Shown here: positions 34,783 through 43,940 of the stretch, piece after piece | Layout of the letters: the number at the start of each line of letters is the position of its first letter | Numbering within the stretch: the first letter of the stretch is position 1 | Assembly: GCF_004212635.1 (NCBI RefSeq) | Contig: NZ_PSRT01000008.1 | Span: 1 to 64,000 of the forward strand | Direction of reading: 5' to 3' | Length of the DNA: 64,000 bases | Source: Bradyrhizobium genosp. SA-3 | Lineage (GTDB): Bacteria > Pseudomonadota > Alphaproteobacteria > Rhizobiales > Xanthobacteraceae | The notes under the pieces: generated by a model | What the model saw: the letters and a program-made list of their open reading frames with translations, nothing else | Databases searched by the model: none | Told to the model about the DNA's origin: nothing | Made by a program: the position numbers and the translations under genes

Positions 34783-35157
34783 TTAAGAACCACCGCGCCT
34801 GTTTTGACCCGCGCCCGCCGTTCTCACCACATTCACCACGCCGGCGACGAAGCCCAGCAGCAGGAACACGATAAATCCGAAAGGCGACGTCGACAGCAAG
34901 CGGTCGAACCCCCAGCCAATCCCCGCTCCGACAACGACGCCGGCGACCAACTCCGAGGATAACCGGAAACCAAGCGCCATCGCCGAGGCTCTGGCCGCTC
35001 CGTCGTCACCGTCACCTGCGGGTTGCTCGGTCTTGCTCCGCCGGTCCCGAAGTTCGGACAACCGCTGATCAAGACTTCCGAGCCGTTCGGAAAGCGCAGC
35101 TTCCTCGGACGATTTATCGCGATCTCCATTCTCACCGTGTCCCGTGCCCTGTGTCAT
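34783..35157 (-). CDS. atpI: ATP synthase accessory protein AtpI
   Basis: 124 residues. The N-terminal half is hydrophilic and charged (about 1-60). Two membrane helices follow (about 66-86 with 'SELVAGVVVGAGIGWGFDRLL', and 92-112 'FGFIVFLLLGFVAGVVNVVR'). This is the AtpI/AtpZ pattern found first in atp operons, where it aids c-ring assembly or Mg2+ handling. A good sigma-70-type promoter lies 67 bp upstream. Confidence 0.9.
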   Translation of the reverse strand: MTQGTGHGENGDRDKSSEEAALSERLGSLDQRLSELRDRRSKTEQPAGDGDDGAARASAMALGFRLSSELVAGVVVGAGIGWGFDRLLSTSPFGFIVFLLLGFVAGVVNVVRTAGAGQNRRGGS

Positions 35158-35223
35158 GCAACGAAGACCCGAAACGCCGCGGCTGAATGGAAATTACGCC
35201 CGCCACCCTCAAAAGCCGCGCGG

Positions 35224-35252
35224 ACCATACTGATGGCCTATAATCAAGTCAA
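35224..35252 (-). promoter_or_regulatory. Predicted housekeeping promoter of the atp operon
   Basis: On the minus strand TTGACT (35247-35252) and TATGGT (35224-35229) are spaced 17 nt apart, predicting a transcript start near 35217, about 60 nt ahead of atpI. The rest of the 359-bp gap to 35516 shows no gene. A minus-strand frame across it (35209-35547) lacks any protein-like pattern. Confidence 0.6.
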
Positions 35253-35516
35253 GCCAAGTCACGATTGCGTCGCTTTCTGTTATGTATCTGATTTGGTTGA
35301 TGATATTTGCGCGCACGGCAGCGCGGCACACAGCGTGACGCCGCACCGCAGCAGCTCTCCGCATGATCGGCGGATGCAGCCGCCATTTCGCCGCGCTGCC
35401 GGGATCAAAGGGACCGTCGCGGTCGTTGATATCGGTGGTGCGTTTTGGGCGGCGGATGGCCTCGGCGGGGTGTAGAATTGCGAAAGTGCCACCTGCACGT
35501 CGTGGCGGAGCGCAAG

Positions 35517-36038
35517 ATGAGACCTGTGACGTCATCCACAACATCATGGTTTGCGGTAGCCGCGTTCGCCGTGGTGATGGTCGTCAGCGGTGGCTTCGCC
35601 GCCGCGCAATCCGCTCCCGACAGTGAAAACGGCCGCTACAGCATGACGCCGATCCCCGAGGGCGTGTTGCGGCTCGACACCCGCACCGGCACCATGTCGA
35701 CTTGCACCAAGAACGGAGCCGGCTGGGCTTGCTACGCGGTGCCCGACGAGCGGTCCGCACTCGATGCCGAGATCGGCCGGCTTCAGGCCGAAGTCGAGAA
35801 GCTGAAGGGCCAGCTCGCGGCCGGGCCGACGGTGTCGGGCAAGATCGACGAGCCGCTGCCGAAGTCCGATTCGCTCAAGAAGGCGGAGCCGAAAGCCGCC
35901 GAGGGCGAGCGCAAGATCGAGATCCCGCTGCCGAGCGACCAGGATCTCGACCGTGTGATGTCGTTCCTGGAAAGAGCCTGGCGCCGGCTGATCGACATGG
36001 CCAACCGCGTGCAGAAGGACGTGTCGGGGAAGATTTGA
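35517..36038 (+). CDS. Exported protein with coiled-coil segment, unknown function
   Basis: 173 residues from the ATG at 35517, with GGAG 6 nt upstream. A signal peptide or anchor (about 10-31, ending GGFAAAQS) is followed by 'YSMTPIPEGVLRLDTRTGTMSTC' with a nearby 'GWACYAV'. A short coiled coil comes next (ERSALDAEIGRLQAEVEKLKGQL), then a Lys/Glu/Pro-rich region. The C-terminal helix (FLERAWRRLIDMANRVQKD) is amphipathic. It resembles a widespread Rhizobiales hypothetical of unknown role. No operon partner: a palindromic repeat follows. Confidence 0.75.
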   Translation: MRPVTSSTTSWFAVAAFAVVMVVSGGFAAAQSAPDSENGRYSMTPIPEGVLRLDTRTGTMSTCTKNGAGWACYAVPDERSALDAEIGRLQAEVEKLKGQLAAGPTVSGKIDEPLPKSDSLKKAEPKAAEGERKIEIPLPSDQDLDRVMSFLERAWRRLIDMANRVQKDVSGKI

Positions 36039-36072
36039 GGACCCCTTCGCGCGGCCAAAGCATTGAGCTCTT

Positions 36073-36170
36073 GTAGGGTGGGCAAAGGCGCTCTTGCGCC
36101 GTGCCCACCCTGTTTCCACGATGACGAGAGAAGACGTGGGCACGGCGCTTTGCGCCTTTGCCCACCCTAC
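36073..36170. repeat. GTAGGGTGGGCAAAG-type palindromic element, copy 4
   Basis: GTAGGGTGGGCAAAGGCGC on the left is mirrored by GCGCCTTTGCCCACCCTAC on the right, with inner GTGCCCACC / GTGGGCAC arms. Located between the coiled-coil protein gene and yjbQ. Confidence 0.85.
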
Positions 36171-36200
36171 GACAGCGTCCGGAGTTGAAGGGATTTTTTG

Positions 36201-36674
36201 ATGACATCAGGCAAGTCCGTAACGCGTTCGGCGCCCTCGTCGGTGCAGGCCGCCACCGTCACATCGTCGCTGCTCACCGTGCAGACGCCGGGCCGCGGCT
36301 TCACCGATCTGACCAGCGAGGCAGCCAAGTTCATCGCCGAAGCTCACGCGCGCGACGGCGCGCTGACATTGTTCATCCGCCACACCTCAGCCTCGCTGAC
36401 GATTCAAGAGAATGCCGACCCTTCAGTGCTCACCGATCTCACCACGGCATTGTCCCGGCTCGCGCCGGAGAACGCCGGATGGACGCATGACACCGAGGGG
36501 CCCGACGACATGCCCGCGCATATCAAGACGATGCTGACGGGGGCCTCGCTTCAGGTCCCGGTCGTGAACGGAAAGCTCGCGCTCGGCACCTGGCAGGCGA
36601 TCTATCTGATCGAACATCGCAGCCGGTCGCATCGGCGCGAGGTGGTGCTGCAGTTCGTCGGCGCGACGTCATAA
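36201..36674 (+). CDS. YjbQ family protein (UPF0047)
   Basis: 157 residues from the ATG at 36201 with AAGGGA upstream. The fold signature 'GRGFTDLTSEAAKFIAEAHARDGALTLFIRHTSASLTIQENADPSV' contains the conserved His-Thr-Ser-Ala and Gln-Glu-Asn. 'HDTEGPDDMPAHIKTMLTGASLQVPV' and 'LALGTWQAIYLIEHR' complete the family pattern with metal-binding His. E. coli YjbQ has weak thiamine-phosphate synthase activity, and annotation as 'secondary thiamine-phosphate synthase' rests on that; the true role is unsettled. Confidence 0.9.
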   Translation: MTSGKSVTRSAPSSVQAATVTSSLLTVQTPGRGFTDLTSEAAKFIAEAHARDGALTLFIRHTSASLTIQENADPSVLTDLTTALSRLAPENAGWTHDTEGPDDMPAHIKTMLTGASLQVPVVNGKLALGTWQAIYLIEHRSRSHRREVVLQFVGATS

Positions 36675-36676
36675 GC

Positions 36677-36702
36677 AAAACGGCCGCGGAATCCGCGGCC
36701 GT
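36677..36702. terminator. Terminator between yjbQ and the convergent transporter gene
   Basis: Stem AACGGCCGCGG-AAT-CCGCGGCCGTT. On the minus strand it is followed by TTTTGC, suiting the transporter gene that ends at 36744. On the plus strand it lies 3 nt after the yjbQ stop without a T-run. Confidence 0.75.
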
Positions 36703-36743
36703 TCGTGTCTGATCGCCGGAGCTTTGGTTCCGGCTGATCTCAA

Positions 36744-38378
36744 CTAGATCTGCTTGATGTCGACATCCTTGGTTTCCGGCAGGAACAGGAAACCGATCAC
36801 CAGGCTCATCGCGGCAATGGCGACCGGGTACCACAGGCCGGAATAGATGTTCCCGGTAGCAGCCACGATCGCAAACACCGTCGCCGGCAGGAAGCCGCCG
36901 AACCAGCCGTTGCCGATGTGGTAGGGCAGCGACATGCCGCTGTAGCGGATTCGGCTTGGGAACAGCTCAACCAGCCAGGCGGCGATCGGCGCGTAGACCA
37001 GGGTCACGTAAATCACGAGAATCCAGAGCAGGACCGTCGTCATGACATAGTTGATGTCGTTCGGATCGGCGGAAGCCGGATAGCCATGAGCCTTGATCGC
37101 TGCGGGCAAAGCCTTGGCGAAATCGGGCGAGGTGGACGTGAGCGTCTGCTCGCCGATCTTGACCGTCGCCGCCGTGCCCTTCGGCGCATCCTGGTTCTGG
37201 TAGTTCACCGACAGGTTCACCAGTGCGGCCTTGGCGATGTCGCAGCCAGTGGTGAACTTCTCAGTGCCGGTTGCCTTGAACTGGAACGAGCACTCGCTGG
37301 GGTCGGCGATCACCGTCACTGGCGAGGCTGCCAGCGCGGCTTCGAGCTTCGGATTGGCGAAGTGGGTGATGCCCTTGAAGATCGGGAAGTAGGTCACCAT
37401 CGCAAGCAGGAAGCCGGCGAGGATGATCGGCTTGCGGCCGATCTTGTCGGACAAAATTCCGAAGATGATGAAGAAGGGCGTACCCAGGGCGAGCGCAACC
37501 ACGATCATGATCTGCGCCGGCACGGCCGGTACCTTCAGGGTCTGGGTGAGGAAGAACAGGGCATAGAACTGTCCACCGTACCACACCACCGCTTCACCGG
37601 CCGTGGCGCCAAACAGCGCCAAGATAGCGATCTTGGCATTGCTCCATTCGCCGAAGGCTTCGGTGAGCGGGCGCTTCGAGGTCTTGCCCTCTTCCTTCAT
37701 GCGCTGGAACACCGGCGACTCGTTCAGGCTCAAGCGGATCCAGATCGAAACCGCCAGCAGGACGCCGGAGAGCAGGAACGGAATGCGCCAACCCCAATCG
37801 CCGAATGCCTCTTCGCCCATCGCCGTGCGGATGCCGAGGATCAGCAGCAGCGCCAGAAACAGACCGAGCGTCGCGGTGGTCTGAATCCACGACGTGTAAT
37901 AGCCACGCCGGTTCTGTGGGGCATGTTCGGCAACGTAAGTCGCCGCACCGCCATATTCACCGCCGAGTGCCAGGCCCTGGATCAGGCGCAGACCAATCAG
38001 CACGATCGGCGCGGCGAGGCCCCAGCTCGCATAGCCCGGCAGCAGACCGATGAAGAAGGTGCCGACGCCCATCAGCGTCATGGTGACGAGGAACGTGTAT
38101 TTGCGGCCGATCATGTCGCCGAGCCGGCCGAAGATCAGTGCGCCGAAGGGGCGGACTGCAAAGCCGGCTGCGAAGGCGAGCAGTGCGAAGATGAAGCCGA
38201 CATTCGGCGGCACGTTTGAGAAGAAATATTTTGCCAGGAAGGCGCCGAGCGTGCCGTAGATGTAGAAATCGTACCATTCGAAGACGGTGCCAAGTGAAGA
38301 GGCGAAAATGACCTTTCGCTCCTCGCCAGTCATCCCTCGGGTGCGGACGGTCCCGCCCGCGGTCGCAGCCATGGTCAT
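36744..38378 (-). CDS. MHS-family MFS transporter with a large periplasmic insert
   Basis: 544 residues from the ATG at 38378, with GGGGAG 9 nt upstream. MFS signatures of the metabolite:H+ symporter group are 'SSLGTVFEWYDFYIYGTLGAFLAKYFF', 'AVRPFGALIFGRLGDMIGRKYTF' (motif A), 'GGEYGGAATYVAEHAP' and 'GILSDKIGRKPIILAG'. These are typical of ShiA/KgtP/ProP-like carriers of organic acids or osmolytes. MHS proteins are usually about 430-450 residues. Here about 100 extra residues (about 335-440, with two Cys in 'PSECSFQF' and 'TTGCDIAK') sit between late helices, predicted on the outer face. Substrate unknown. Confidence 0.92.
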   Translation of the reverse strand: MTMAATAGGTVRTRGMTGEERKVIFASSLGTVFEWYDFYIYGTLGAFLAKYFFSNVPPNVGFIFALLAFAAGFAVRPFGALIFGRLGDMIGRKYTFLVTMTLMGVGTFFIGLLPGYASWGLAAPIVLIGLRLIQGLALGGEYGGAATYVAEHAPQNRRGYYTSWIQTTATLGLFLALLLILGIRTAMGEEAFGDWGWRIPFLLSGVLLAVSIWIRLSLNESPVFQRMKEEGKTSKRPLTEAFGEWSNAKIAILALFGATAGEAVVWYGGQFYALFFLTQTLKVPAVPAQIMIVVALALGTPFFIIFGILSDKIGRKPIILAGFLLAMVTYFPIFKGITHFANPKLEAALAASPVTVIADPSECSFQFKATGTEKFTTGCDIAKAALVNLSVNYQNQDAPKGTAATVKIGEQTLTSTSPDFAKALPAAIKAHGYPASADPNDINYVMTTVLLWILVIYVTLVYAPIAAWLVELFPSRIRYSGMSLPYHIGNGWFGGFLPATVFAIVAATGNIYSGLWYPVAIAAMSLVIGFLFLPETKDVDIKQI

Positions 38379-38672
38379 CAGTTTTCGCTCCCCAAACCGT
38401 TGTTTCGCAACCCGGCTCCTGTCGGAAAGCCGGGCGACCTGATCGTTAAGGTAACATCGCCGTGAAACCCTCCCCAATACGACTTTTGGCCTTGCGCACT
38501 GACGCGCAGCTGACGGTGCTGGTATCGGGTGCGGCGCGGCCGGACGAGGTTGTGGATTAACCCCTTTGCAGCAAAGGGATAATGTGCACTTGCATGCCAC
38601 GGCCGGGCAGGGAAGAATTGACCCGCCGCCGCATCGACTCGCCGGCCGGTCGCGAACGACAGCAAGAGAACG

Positions 38673-39344
38673 ATGAACGCTCCCACGACCCATCTCGTCA
38701 TTGCCGATGATCACCCCCTGTTCCGCGACGCGCTGCGACAGGCGGTGGCGGGCGTCCTGACCTCGGCCAGGATCGACGAGGCCGGATCGTTCGAGGATCT
38801 GACCAAGCTGCTGGAACAGACCTCCGACGTGGATCTGGTCCTGCTCGACCTCTCGATGCCCGGGATCTCCGGTTTTTCCGGCCTGATCTATCTGCGCGCG
38901 CAATATCCGGCGATTCCGGTCGTGATCGTCTCGGCCTCCGACGACAGCGCCACGATCCGCCGCTCGCTCGATTTCGGCGCCTCCGGCTTCATCCCGAAGC
39001 GGTTCGGTGTCGAGACGCTGCGCGATGCCATCCTCAAGGTGATGGAAGGCGACGTCTGGGTTCCCGCCGACACCGATCTGTCGGCCGCTGCCGACCCCGA
39101 CATGACGCGCCTGCGCGATCGCCTGGTGACGCTGACGCCGCAACAGGTCCGGGTCCTGATGATGCTCTCGGAGGGCCTCCTCAACAAGCAGATCGCCTAC
39201 GAGCTCGGCGTCTCCGAGGCCACCATCAAGGCGCACGTCTCAGCCATCCTGCAAAAGCTCGGCGTCGAAAGCCGCACCCAGGCAGTCATTGCCGCGGCGA
39301 AGATCGCCGGCGGCCAATGGAAGCAGGGCACGCCGACGGGGTGA
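38673..39344 (+). CDS. LuxR-type response regulator
   Basis: 223 residues. In the receiver domain the acidic pair is 'LVIADDHPLFRDALRQAV', the phospho-Asp is in 'LVLLDLSMPGISGFSG' and the Lys in 'GFIPKRFG'. The C-terminal LuxR helix-turn-helix is 'LTPQQVRVLMMLSEGLLNKQIAYELGVSEATIKAHVSAILQKLGV'. No kinase gene is adjacent, so it is an orphan regulator. Rhizobial relatives (AgmR/NarL-like) control alcohol or central metabolism, but the target here is open. It converges on the ATPase-regulator gene with only 6 bp between stops. Confidence 0.9.
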   Translation: MNAPTTHLVIADDHPLFRDALRQAVAGVLTSARIDEAGSFEDLTKLLEQTSDVDLVLLDLSMPGISGFSGLIYLRAQYPAIPVVIVSASDDSATIRRSLDFGASGFIPKRFGVETLRDAILKVMEGDVWVPADTDLSAAADPDMTRLRDRLVTLTPQQVRVLMMLSEGLLNKQIAYELGVSEATIKAHVSAILQKLGVESRTQAVIAAAKIAGGQWKQGTPTG

Positions 39345-39350
39345 GGGCCG

Positions 39351-42191
39351 CTACAGCGTCGTCAGAAGCGCGCTGGCGGCGCGGATGTCCGCCGAGTCCG
39401 AGCGCTCGACAAAGCCATCGAGGGCCGATCGAAGTGATCGCTTCGCCTCCTCGCGGCGGTCGCGTTTGGCAAGGGGCCCGGCGAGATCGATTGCGGCCCG
39501 CAGCTCCCAGGCTTTTGCGCCTTGGCGGCGACTCAAATCCAGGGACTGCACAAAATGGGCTTCGGCTTGCTCAGCCCTTGGCTGCGGCAGCGACAATAGC
39601 ACTCTGCCTTTCATCCGCAGCAGCTCCGGCATGTAGAGATGATCGCCGCTCTGTTCGACCAAGCGGATCGCATCATCGAGCAGGCGCGCACTCTGCTCGA
39701 TCTGTCCGAGTGCCAACAAGCCCTGAACCATCGCGATGTTGAAGGTCGTGGTGAGCAGCTCGTAGCCGGCATCGTGGAGCTCGCGCAGACAAGCCCTGAT
39801 CGTCTCGACGCCGTCGGCGGCGTTTCCCCGCCGGATTGCCAGCTCGCCTTTGACACCTCGGCCGACCGCGAGGTACGGGCCCATCGAGCGCGATTCGGCG
39901 TGTGCGATGAAGCGGTCGATGTTCGCTTCCGCGCCGTCGAGATCTCCGTTCCAGAGGTCGATCGAGACCGCCCAGATCAGCGAGATGCAGAGCGTGATCG
40001 GATGATCCATCTGCGCGGCTTCGGTGACCGTCTGCCGCGCCAGTTGCTGCGCCTGCACTGGCCGGCCCTGCAACCAAAGCTCTCGTGCGAGCGAAATGCC
40101 GGCCCGGTTGCGGTGATCGAAGCCGTAGACCGTGCTGATCCGTTCCGTGCCAGGCCCCCGCCAGGCGGCCTCCAGCATCGTCAGAGCATCGCGATGCTCG
40201 CCGGCCAGATGCAACGAGACGCCCAGAAGTGAATGGGCGAGTGCGATCGAGGCCGCATCGCCGAGTGCTTCGGCGACGGCAAGGCTCTGCTGGGCGTAAC
40301 CGAGCGCGGCGTCGAACTCTCCCATCCGCTCGTGGAAGATATGCATGCGGCCGAGCAGCTGGAGCCGGTTGATCTCGTCGCCACGCGCCTCCGCGATCGC
40401 AAGGCCCCGGCTTAGGGCGGCGCGCGCCGCTTCGCTGCCGCCCCGCGTGAACATCAAGGTGAGGCCGAGGGCAGCCTGGATGTGCATTTCCTCAGTGCTG
40501 CCGCGCGAGGAGGGATCGATCGCAAGCAGCGCCCGTTCCGACCAACGCCGGCATTCGATCAAGAGCGACATTGCGAGGAAGATCGGTGCCGCCGCAGCGA
40601 CGAGCGCAATGCCGATACTGGCGTTGCCGTCCGTGCCGAAGCACCAGTCCAGCGCGGCGCGCACGTTGTGAAGTGCGGAGAAGTGGATCGCCCGTTCGTC
40701 GGCGCTCGGCACCATGGCCCATGTCGAGCCGGCCTGCTCCAGCCATTGCCGGTAGTAGATGGCATGACGTGCGGCGAGTTCCGCGTCGTTCGGTTCGATC
40801 TCGAGCAAATAGGCGCGCGTCGTGTCGAGCAGGCGGTAGCGCATCATGGCGCCGATCGGTCGCGGCGCGACCATGGACTTGGCGACGAGGCTGTCGATGG
40901 CGCCGAACAGGTGGGAGCGATCGACGCGTTCGTCCGGGACGACCTCGAGCGCGGCGTCGATGGTGAAGTGCCCGGCGAACACCGCAAGCCGGCGCAGCAC
41001 CAGGCGCTCGGTGTCGGACAGGAGCCCGTAGCTCCAGTCCAAGGTCGCCTGCAACGTCTTCTGCCGCGGCGGCGCGGTGCGCTGGCCCTGCCAGAGCAGA
41101 TTGAGGCGTTCGTCGAGCAGCGTTGCCGTCTGCTCCAGGCCATAGGCTTCGACCCGGCCGGCGGCGAGCTCGATCGCCAGGGCCATGCCGTCGAGCTTGC
41201 GGCAGATCCTTGCGATGATCGCGGCATTGGCATCGTCGAGCGCGATCTCCGCGCCGCTGGCCGTGGCACGTTCGAGGAAGAGTTGCAGGGCGGGATAGGT
41301 CCGCGCGGCAGCGACCGTTAGCCCGGAGCCGTCCGGCGGAACGGCGAGCGGCGCCAATCGATAGACCTGCTCGCCCTCGACGCGCAGGGCTTCGCGGCTC
41401 GTGGCCAGGATATGGACATGCGGCGCGGCGTGGAAGATCTCCGCAGCCAGCGGCGCCACGGCGGCGATGACGTGCTCGCAATTGTCGAGGATCAGCAGCA
41501 TCTTCTTGTCGTGGAGATGCGCGAGCAGTGCGGGCAAGGGATCGTCGGTCTGCGCCGGCAAGCCCAGCATTAGCAGGATCGAGGTGATCACGAGATCGGG
41601 ATCGCTGAGCGCGGCAAGATCGACGAAGTGAGCGGCATCGGCGAAGGTCTCGAGCAGGTCGTGCGCGATCGCGATCGCCACGGCGGTCTTGCCGACGCCG
41701 CCGGGGCCGGCGATCGTGACGAAGCGCGAGGCGATGAGTTTGTCCGAGACGGCGGCGATCGCATCGTCGCGTCCGACCATCCGTTGCAGCCGGTTCGGCA
41801 GCTTCACCGGCGACAAGCCGCCCTGCGGCGCCGGGCGCCGCTCTGGCGGGATGATCGTCTGCGAGATCGGCGCCACGAAGCAATAACCGCGGCCGGACAG
41901 CGTGGTGATGTAGCGTGCGCCGTCCTTGCCGTCGCCGAGCGCCTTGCGAAGAGCTGCGATGTGAAAGCGCAAACTGGCTTCTTCAACGGTCAGGCCAGGC
42001 CACACCAGCGCCATCAGATCCCACTTGCTGACGACCTCGTTCGGCCGCGACATCAGCGCGATCAGAATGTCGAACGCTTTCGCGCCGAGCGGCAGCGCGA
42101 CGCCATCGCGCGTCACCAGCCGTTCATGCGGCGTCACGGTGAATGGCCCGAACGATAGGGTTCCTGCCGCAGCCCCCGCCGGTTCAGTCAT
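39351..42191 (-). CDS. Winged-helix / NB-ARC ATPase / TPR transcriptional regulator
   Basis: 946 residues from the ATG at 42191, with AGGA 7 nt upstream. An N-terminal OmpR/PhoB-type winged helix (about 12-105: 'LPLGAKAFDILIALMSRPNEVVSKWDLMALVWPG', ending 'ISTLSGRGYCF'-like) is followed by a STAND/NB-ARC ATPase. Its Walker A is 'ITIAGPGGVGKTAVA'-like (GPGGVGKT near 165) and Walker B 'KKMLLILDNCEHV', with 'ILATSREALRVEGE'. The C-terminal ~400 residues are helical TPR-like repeats. Such proteins are ligand-gated activators related to MalT and CadC. It is divergent from ohr by 199 bp, so ohr and the downstream hydrolase and P460 genes are candidate targets. Confidence 0.9.
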   Translation of the reverse strand: MTEPAGAAAGTLSFGPFTVTPHERLVTRDGVALPLGAKAFDILIALMSRPNEVVSKWDLMALVWPGLTVEEASLRFHIAALRKALGDGKDGARYITTLSGRGYCFVAPISQTIIPPERRPAPQGGLSPVKLPNRLQRMVGRDDAIAAVSDKLIASRFVTIAGPGGVGKTAVAIAIAHDLLETFADAAHFVDLAALSDPDLVITSILLMLGLPAQTDDPLPALLAHLHDKKMLLILDNCEHVIAAVAPLAAEIFHAAPHVHILATSREALRVEGEQVYRLAPLAVPPDGSGLTVAAARTYPALQLFLERATASGAEIALDDANAAIIARICRKLDGMALAIELAAGRVEAYGLEQTATLLDERLNLLWQGQRTAPPRQKTLQATLDWSYGLLSDTERLVLRRLAVFAGHFTIDAALEVVPDERVDRSHLFGAIDSLVAKSMVAPRPIGAMMRYRLLDTTRAYLLEIEPNDAELAARHAIYYRQWLEQAGSTWAMVPSADERAIHFSALHNVRAALDWCFGTDGNASIGIALVAAAAPIFLAMSLLIECRRWSERALLAIDPSSRGSTEEMHIQAALGLTLMFTRGGSEAARAALSRGLAIAEARGDEINRLQLLGRMHIFHERMGEFDAALGYAQQSLAVAEALGDAASIALAHSLLGVSLHLAGEHRDALTMLEAAWRGPGTERISTVYGFDHRNRAGISLARELWLQGRPVQAQQLARQTVTEAAQMDHPITLCISLIWAVSIDLWNGDLDGAEANIDRFIAHAESRSMGPYLAVGRGVKGELAIRRGNAADGVETIRACLRELHDAGYELLTTTFNIAMVQGLLALGQIEQSARLLDDAIRLVEQSGDHLYMPELLRMKGRVLLSLPQPRAEQAEAHFVQSLDLSRRQGAKAWELRAAIDLAGPLAKRDRREEAKRSLRSALDGFVERSDSADIRAASALLTTL

Positions 42192-42390
42192 GACGAAATC
42201 CTGATCCTTTCCAGGGATCCGATAGCCAGACGGGTGCGATCCGGCAAGGCGCGTGCCTGCATCGGCATCAGACCGTGGATGCAGGCCTTGTGAGGCGCGC
42301 GAACCCAAGACCTCACAACTTCTCACAACTCCAAACGGGTGTGCTGCGGCAGCCGCTGCTAGTCAGTTGCGCGACGGCAAGGAGAGCTTC

Positions 42391-42810
42391 ATGACGCAAG
42401 CGGCAAAACTGCTTTACACGGCCAAGACACACACCAGCGGCGGTCGACACGACGGCATGTCGCGCAGTTCCGACGGTCGCCTCGACGTCAAGCTGTCGCC
42501 GCCGGGCAGTGCAGGCATCGGCACCAATCCTGAGCAATTGTTCGCGGCCGGCTGGTCGGCCTGTTTCGAAGGCGCGATGGAGATCGCCGCGCGCAAGCGC
42601 AAGATGGATCTTCCCAGGAAGTGCGCGATCGATGCGGAGATCGATCTCGTGCTCGACGAGGGCGCGTACTCGCTGAGGGCGCGCCTCAATATCAGTCTGC
42701 CGGGTCTCGATCGCGAGATTGCGCGCGGCATCATCGATGAAGCGCATCAAACCTGCCCCTATTCCAAGGCCGTCCGCGGCAACATCGACGTCACGGTCGC
42801 GCTGATCTGA
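42391..42810 (+). CDS. ohr: Ohr-type organic hydroperoxide reductase (OsmC family)
   Basis: 139 residues from the ATG at 42391 with AAGGAG upstream. The open frame further upstream runs into the regulator's promoter and is not used. The two redox Cys are in 'GWSACFEGAM' and 'HQTCPYSKAVRGN'. The catalytic Arg lies in the N-terminal 'TSGGRHDGMSRSSDG', where Ohr proteins carry it. It reduces organic and fatty-acid hydroperoxides using lipoylated proteins. It is followed 35 bp later by the Tat-exported hydrolase gene and probably co-transcribed. No OhrR is adjacent; the divergent gene is the ATPase-type regulator. Confidence 0.92.
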   Translation: MTQAAKLLYTAKTHTSGGRHDGMSRSSDGRLDVKLSPPGSAGIGTNPEQLFAAGWSACFEGAMEIAARKRKMDLPRKCAIDAEIDLVLDEGAYSLRARLNISLPGLDREIARGIIDEAHQTCPYSKAVRGNIDVTVALI

Positions 42811-42845
42811 CGCATCATCATCTACCCCAACAAGGGAGCACCACC

Positions 42846-43868
42846 ATGAAGCAGATCATCGACCAGCACCGCCGCCAGTTCTTTGGCGTTGCCGCGGGAA
42901 CCGTTGCCATTGGTCTCGGCGTGATCGCCCGCGCCGAGACCGAGGCGCCGCGGTCCTCCGCATCGAACGCATCCTACGCCGCGATCAAGCAGATCGATGC
43001 CGGCGTTCTCAACGTCGGATATGCGGAGGCGGGCCCCTCGAACGGTCCCGTGGCGATCCTGCTGCACGGCTGGCCCTACGACATTCACGCCTTCGTCGAT
43101 GTCGCGCCGATCCTGGCAAAGGCCGGCTATCGCGTGATCATTCCTTATCTGCGCGGCTATGGCACGACGCACTTCCTCGCCGGCGAGACGCCGCGCAACG
43201 GCGAGCCTGCTGCGATGGCCGCCGACATCATCGCGCTGATGGACAAGCTCGATATCAAGAAGGCCGTTGTCGCCGGCTTCGACTGGGGCGCGCGCACCGC
43301 GGACATCATCGCCGCGCTGTGGCCGGACCGCTGCCGGGCATTGGTGTCGGTCAGCGGCTATCTGATCTCCAGCCAGGCCGCGGGCAATGCACCGTTGCCG
43401 CCGCAGGCTGAACTACAATGGTGGTATCAGTTCTATTTCGCGACCGAGCGCGGCTGCGCCGGATACGAGAAGTACACACATGATTTTGCCAAGCTGATCT
43501 GGAAGCTCGCCTCGCCGCAATGGAAGTTCGACGACGCCACCTTCGATCGAAGCGCGGCGGCGTTCGACAACAAGGATCATGTCGCGATCACGATCCATAA
43601 CTACCGCTGGCGGCTCGGGCTTGCCCAGGGCGAGCCGAAATACGAGCATCTTGAAAAGAAGCTCGCGGCAGCTCCCATCATCGACGTGCCGACGATCACG
43701 ATGGAAGGCGACGCCAACGGCGCGCCGCATCCCGACCCGAGCGCCTATGCCAAGAAGTTCTCAGGCCGATACGAGTTTCGCCTGATCACCGGCGGCATCG
43801 GCCACAATTTGCCGCAGGAAGCACCGCAAGCCTTTGCCAAGGCCGTCATCGACGCCGATGGCGGCTGA
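42846..43868 (+). CDS. Exported alpha/beta hydrolase (epoxide hydrolase-like)
   Basis: 340 residues. The N-terminus 'DQHRRQFFGVAAGTVAIGLGVIARAE' is a Tat-like signal (R-R-Q-F-F then a hydrophobic core). The alpha/beta hydrolase core shows 'VAILLHGWPYDIHAF' (HGWP, the HGxP oxyanion motif), the nucleophile elbow 'VAGFDWGARTADI' with Asp in the nucleophile position, and the late 'ITGGIGHNLPQEAP' with the catalytic His. An Asp nucleophile and HGWP point to epoxide hydrolase or dehalogenase activity, not an esterase. Predicted to act in the periplasm on an unknown substrate. It follows ohr closely. Confidence 0.88.
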   Translation: MKQIIDQHRRQFFGVAAGTVAIGLGVIARAETEAPRSSASNASYAAIKQIDAGVLNVGYAEAGPSNGPVAILLHGWPYDIHAFVDVAPILAKAGYRVIIPYLRGYGTTHFLAGETPRNGEPAAMAADIIALMDKLDIKKAVVAGFDWGARTADIIAALWPDRCRALVSVSGYLISSQAAGNAPLPPQAELQWWYQFYFATERGCAGYEKYTHDFAKLIWKLASPQWKFDDATFDRSAAAFDNKDHVAITIHNYRWRLGLAQGEPKYEHLEKKLAAAPIIDVPTITMEGDANGAPHPDPSAYAKKFSGRYEFRLITGGIGHNLPQEAPQAFAKAVIDADGG

Positions 43869-43882
43869 ACATCTGTCAGCAT

Positions 43883-43907
43883 CTCGGTCCAGCCAGGCTG
43901 GACCGAG
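43883..43907. repeat. Perfect 25-bp palindrome between hydrolase and P460 genes
   Basis: Arms CTCGGTCCAGCC and GGCTGGACCGAG around a single A. It forms a strong stem 15 nt after the hydrolase stop without a T-run. It may be a transcript-end or processing hairpin. Confidence 0.6.
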
Positions 43908-43940
43908 GATCGCCCGTCGAACCCAGCTTGATGAAACGTC

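Noticed and set aside
35209..35547. 112-residue minus-strand frame upstream of atpI
   Set aside because: It covers the predicted atp promoter and the start of the divergent gene, with no protein-like composition.
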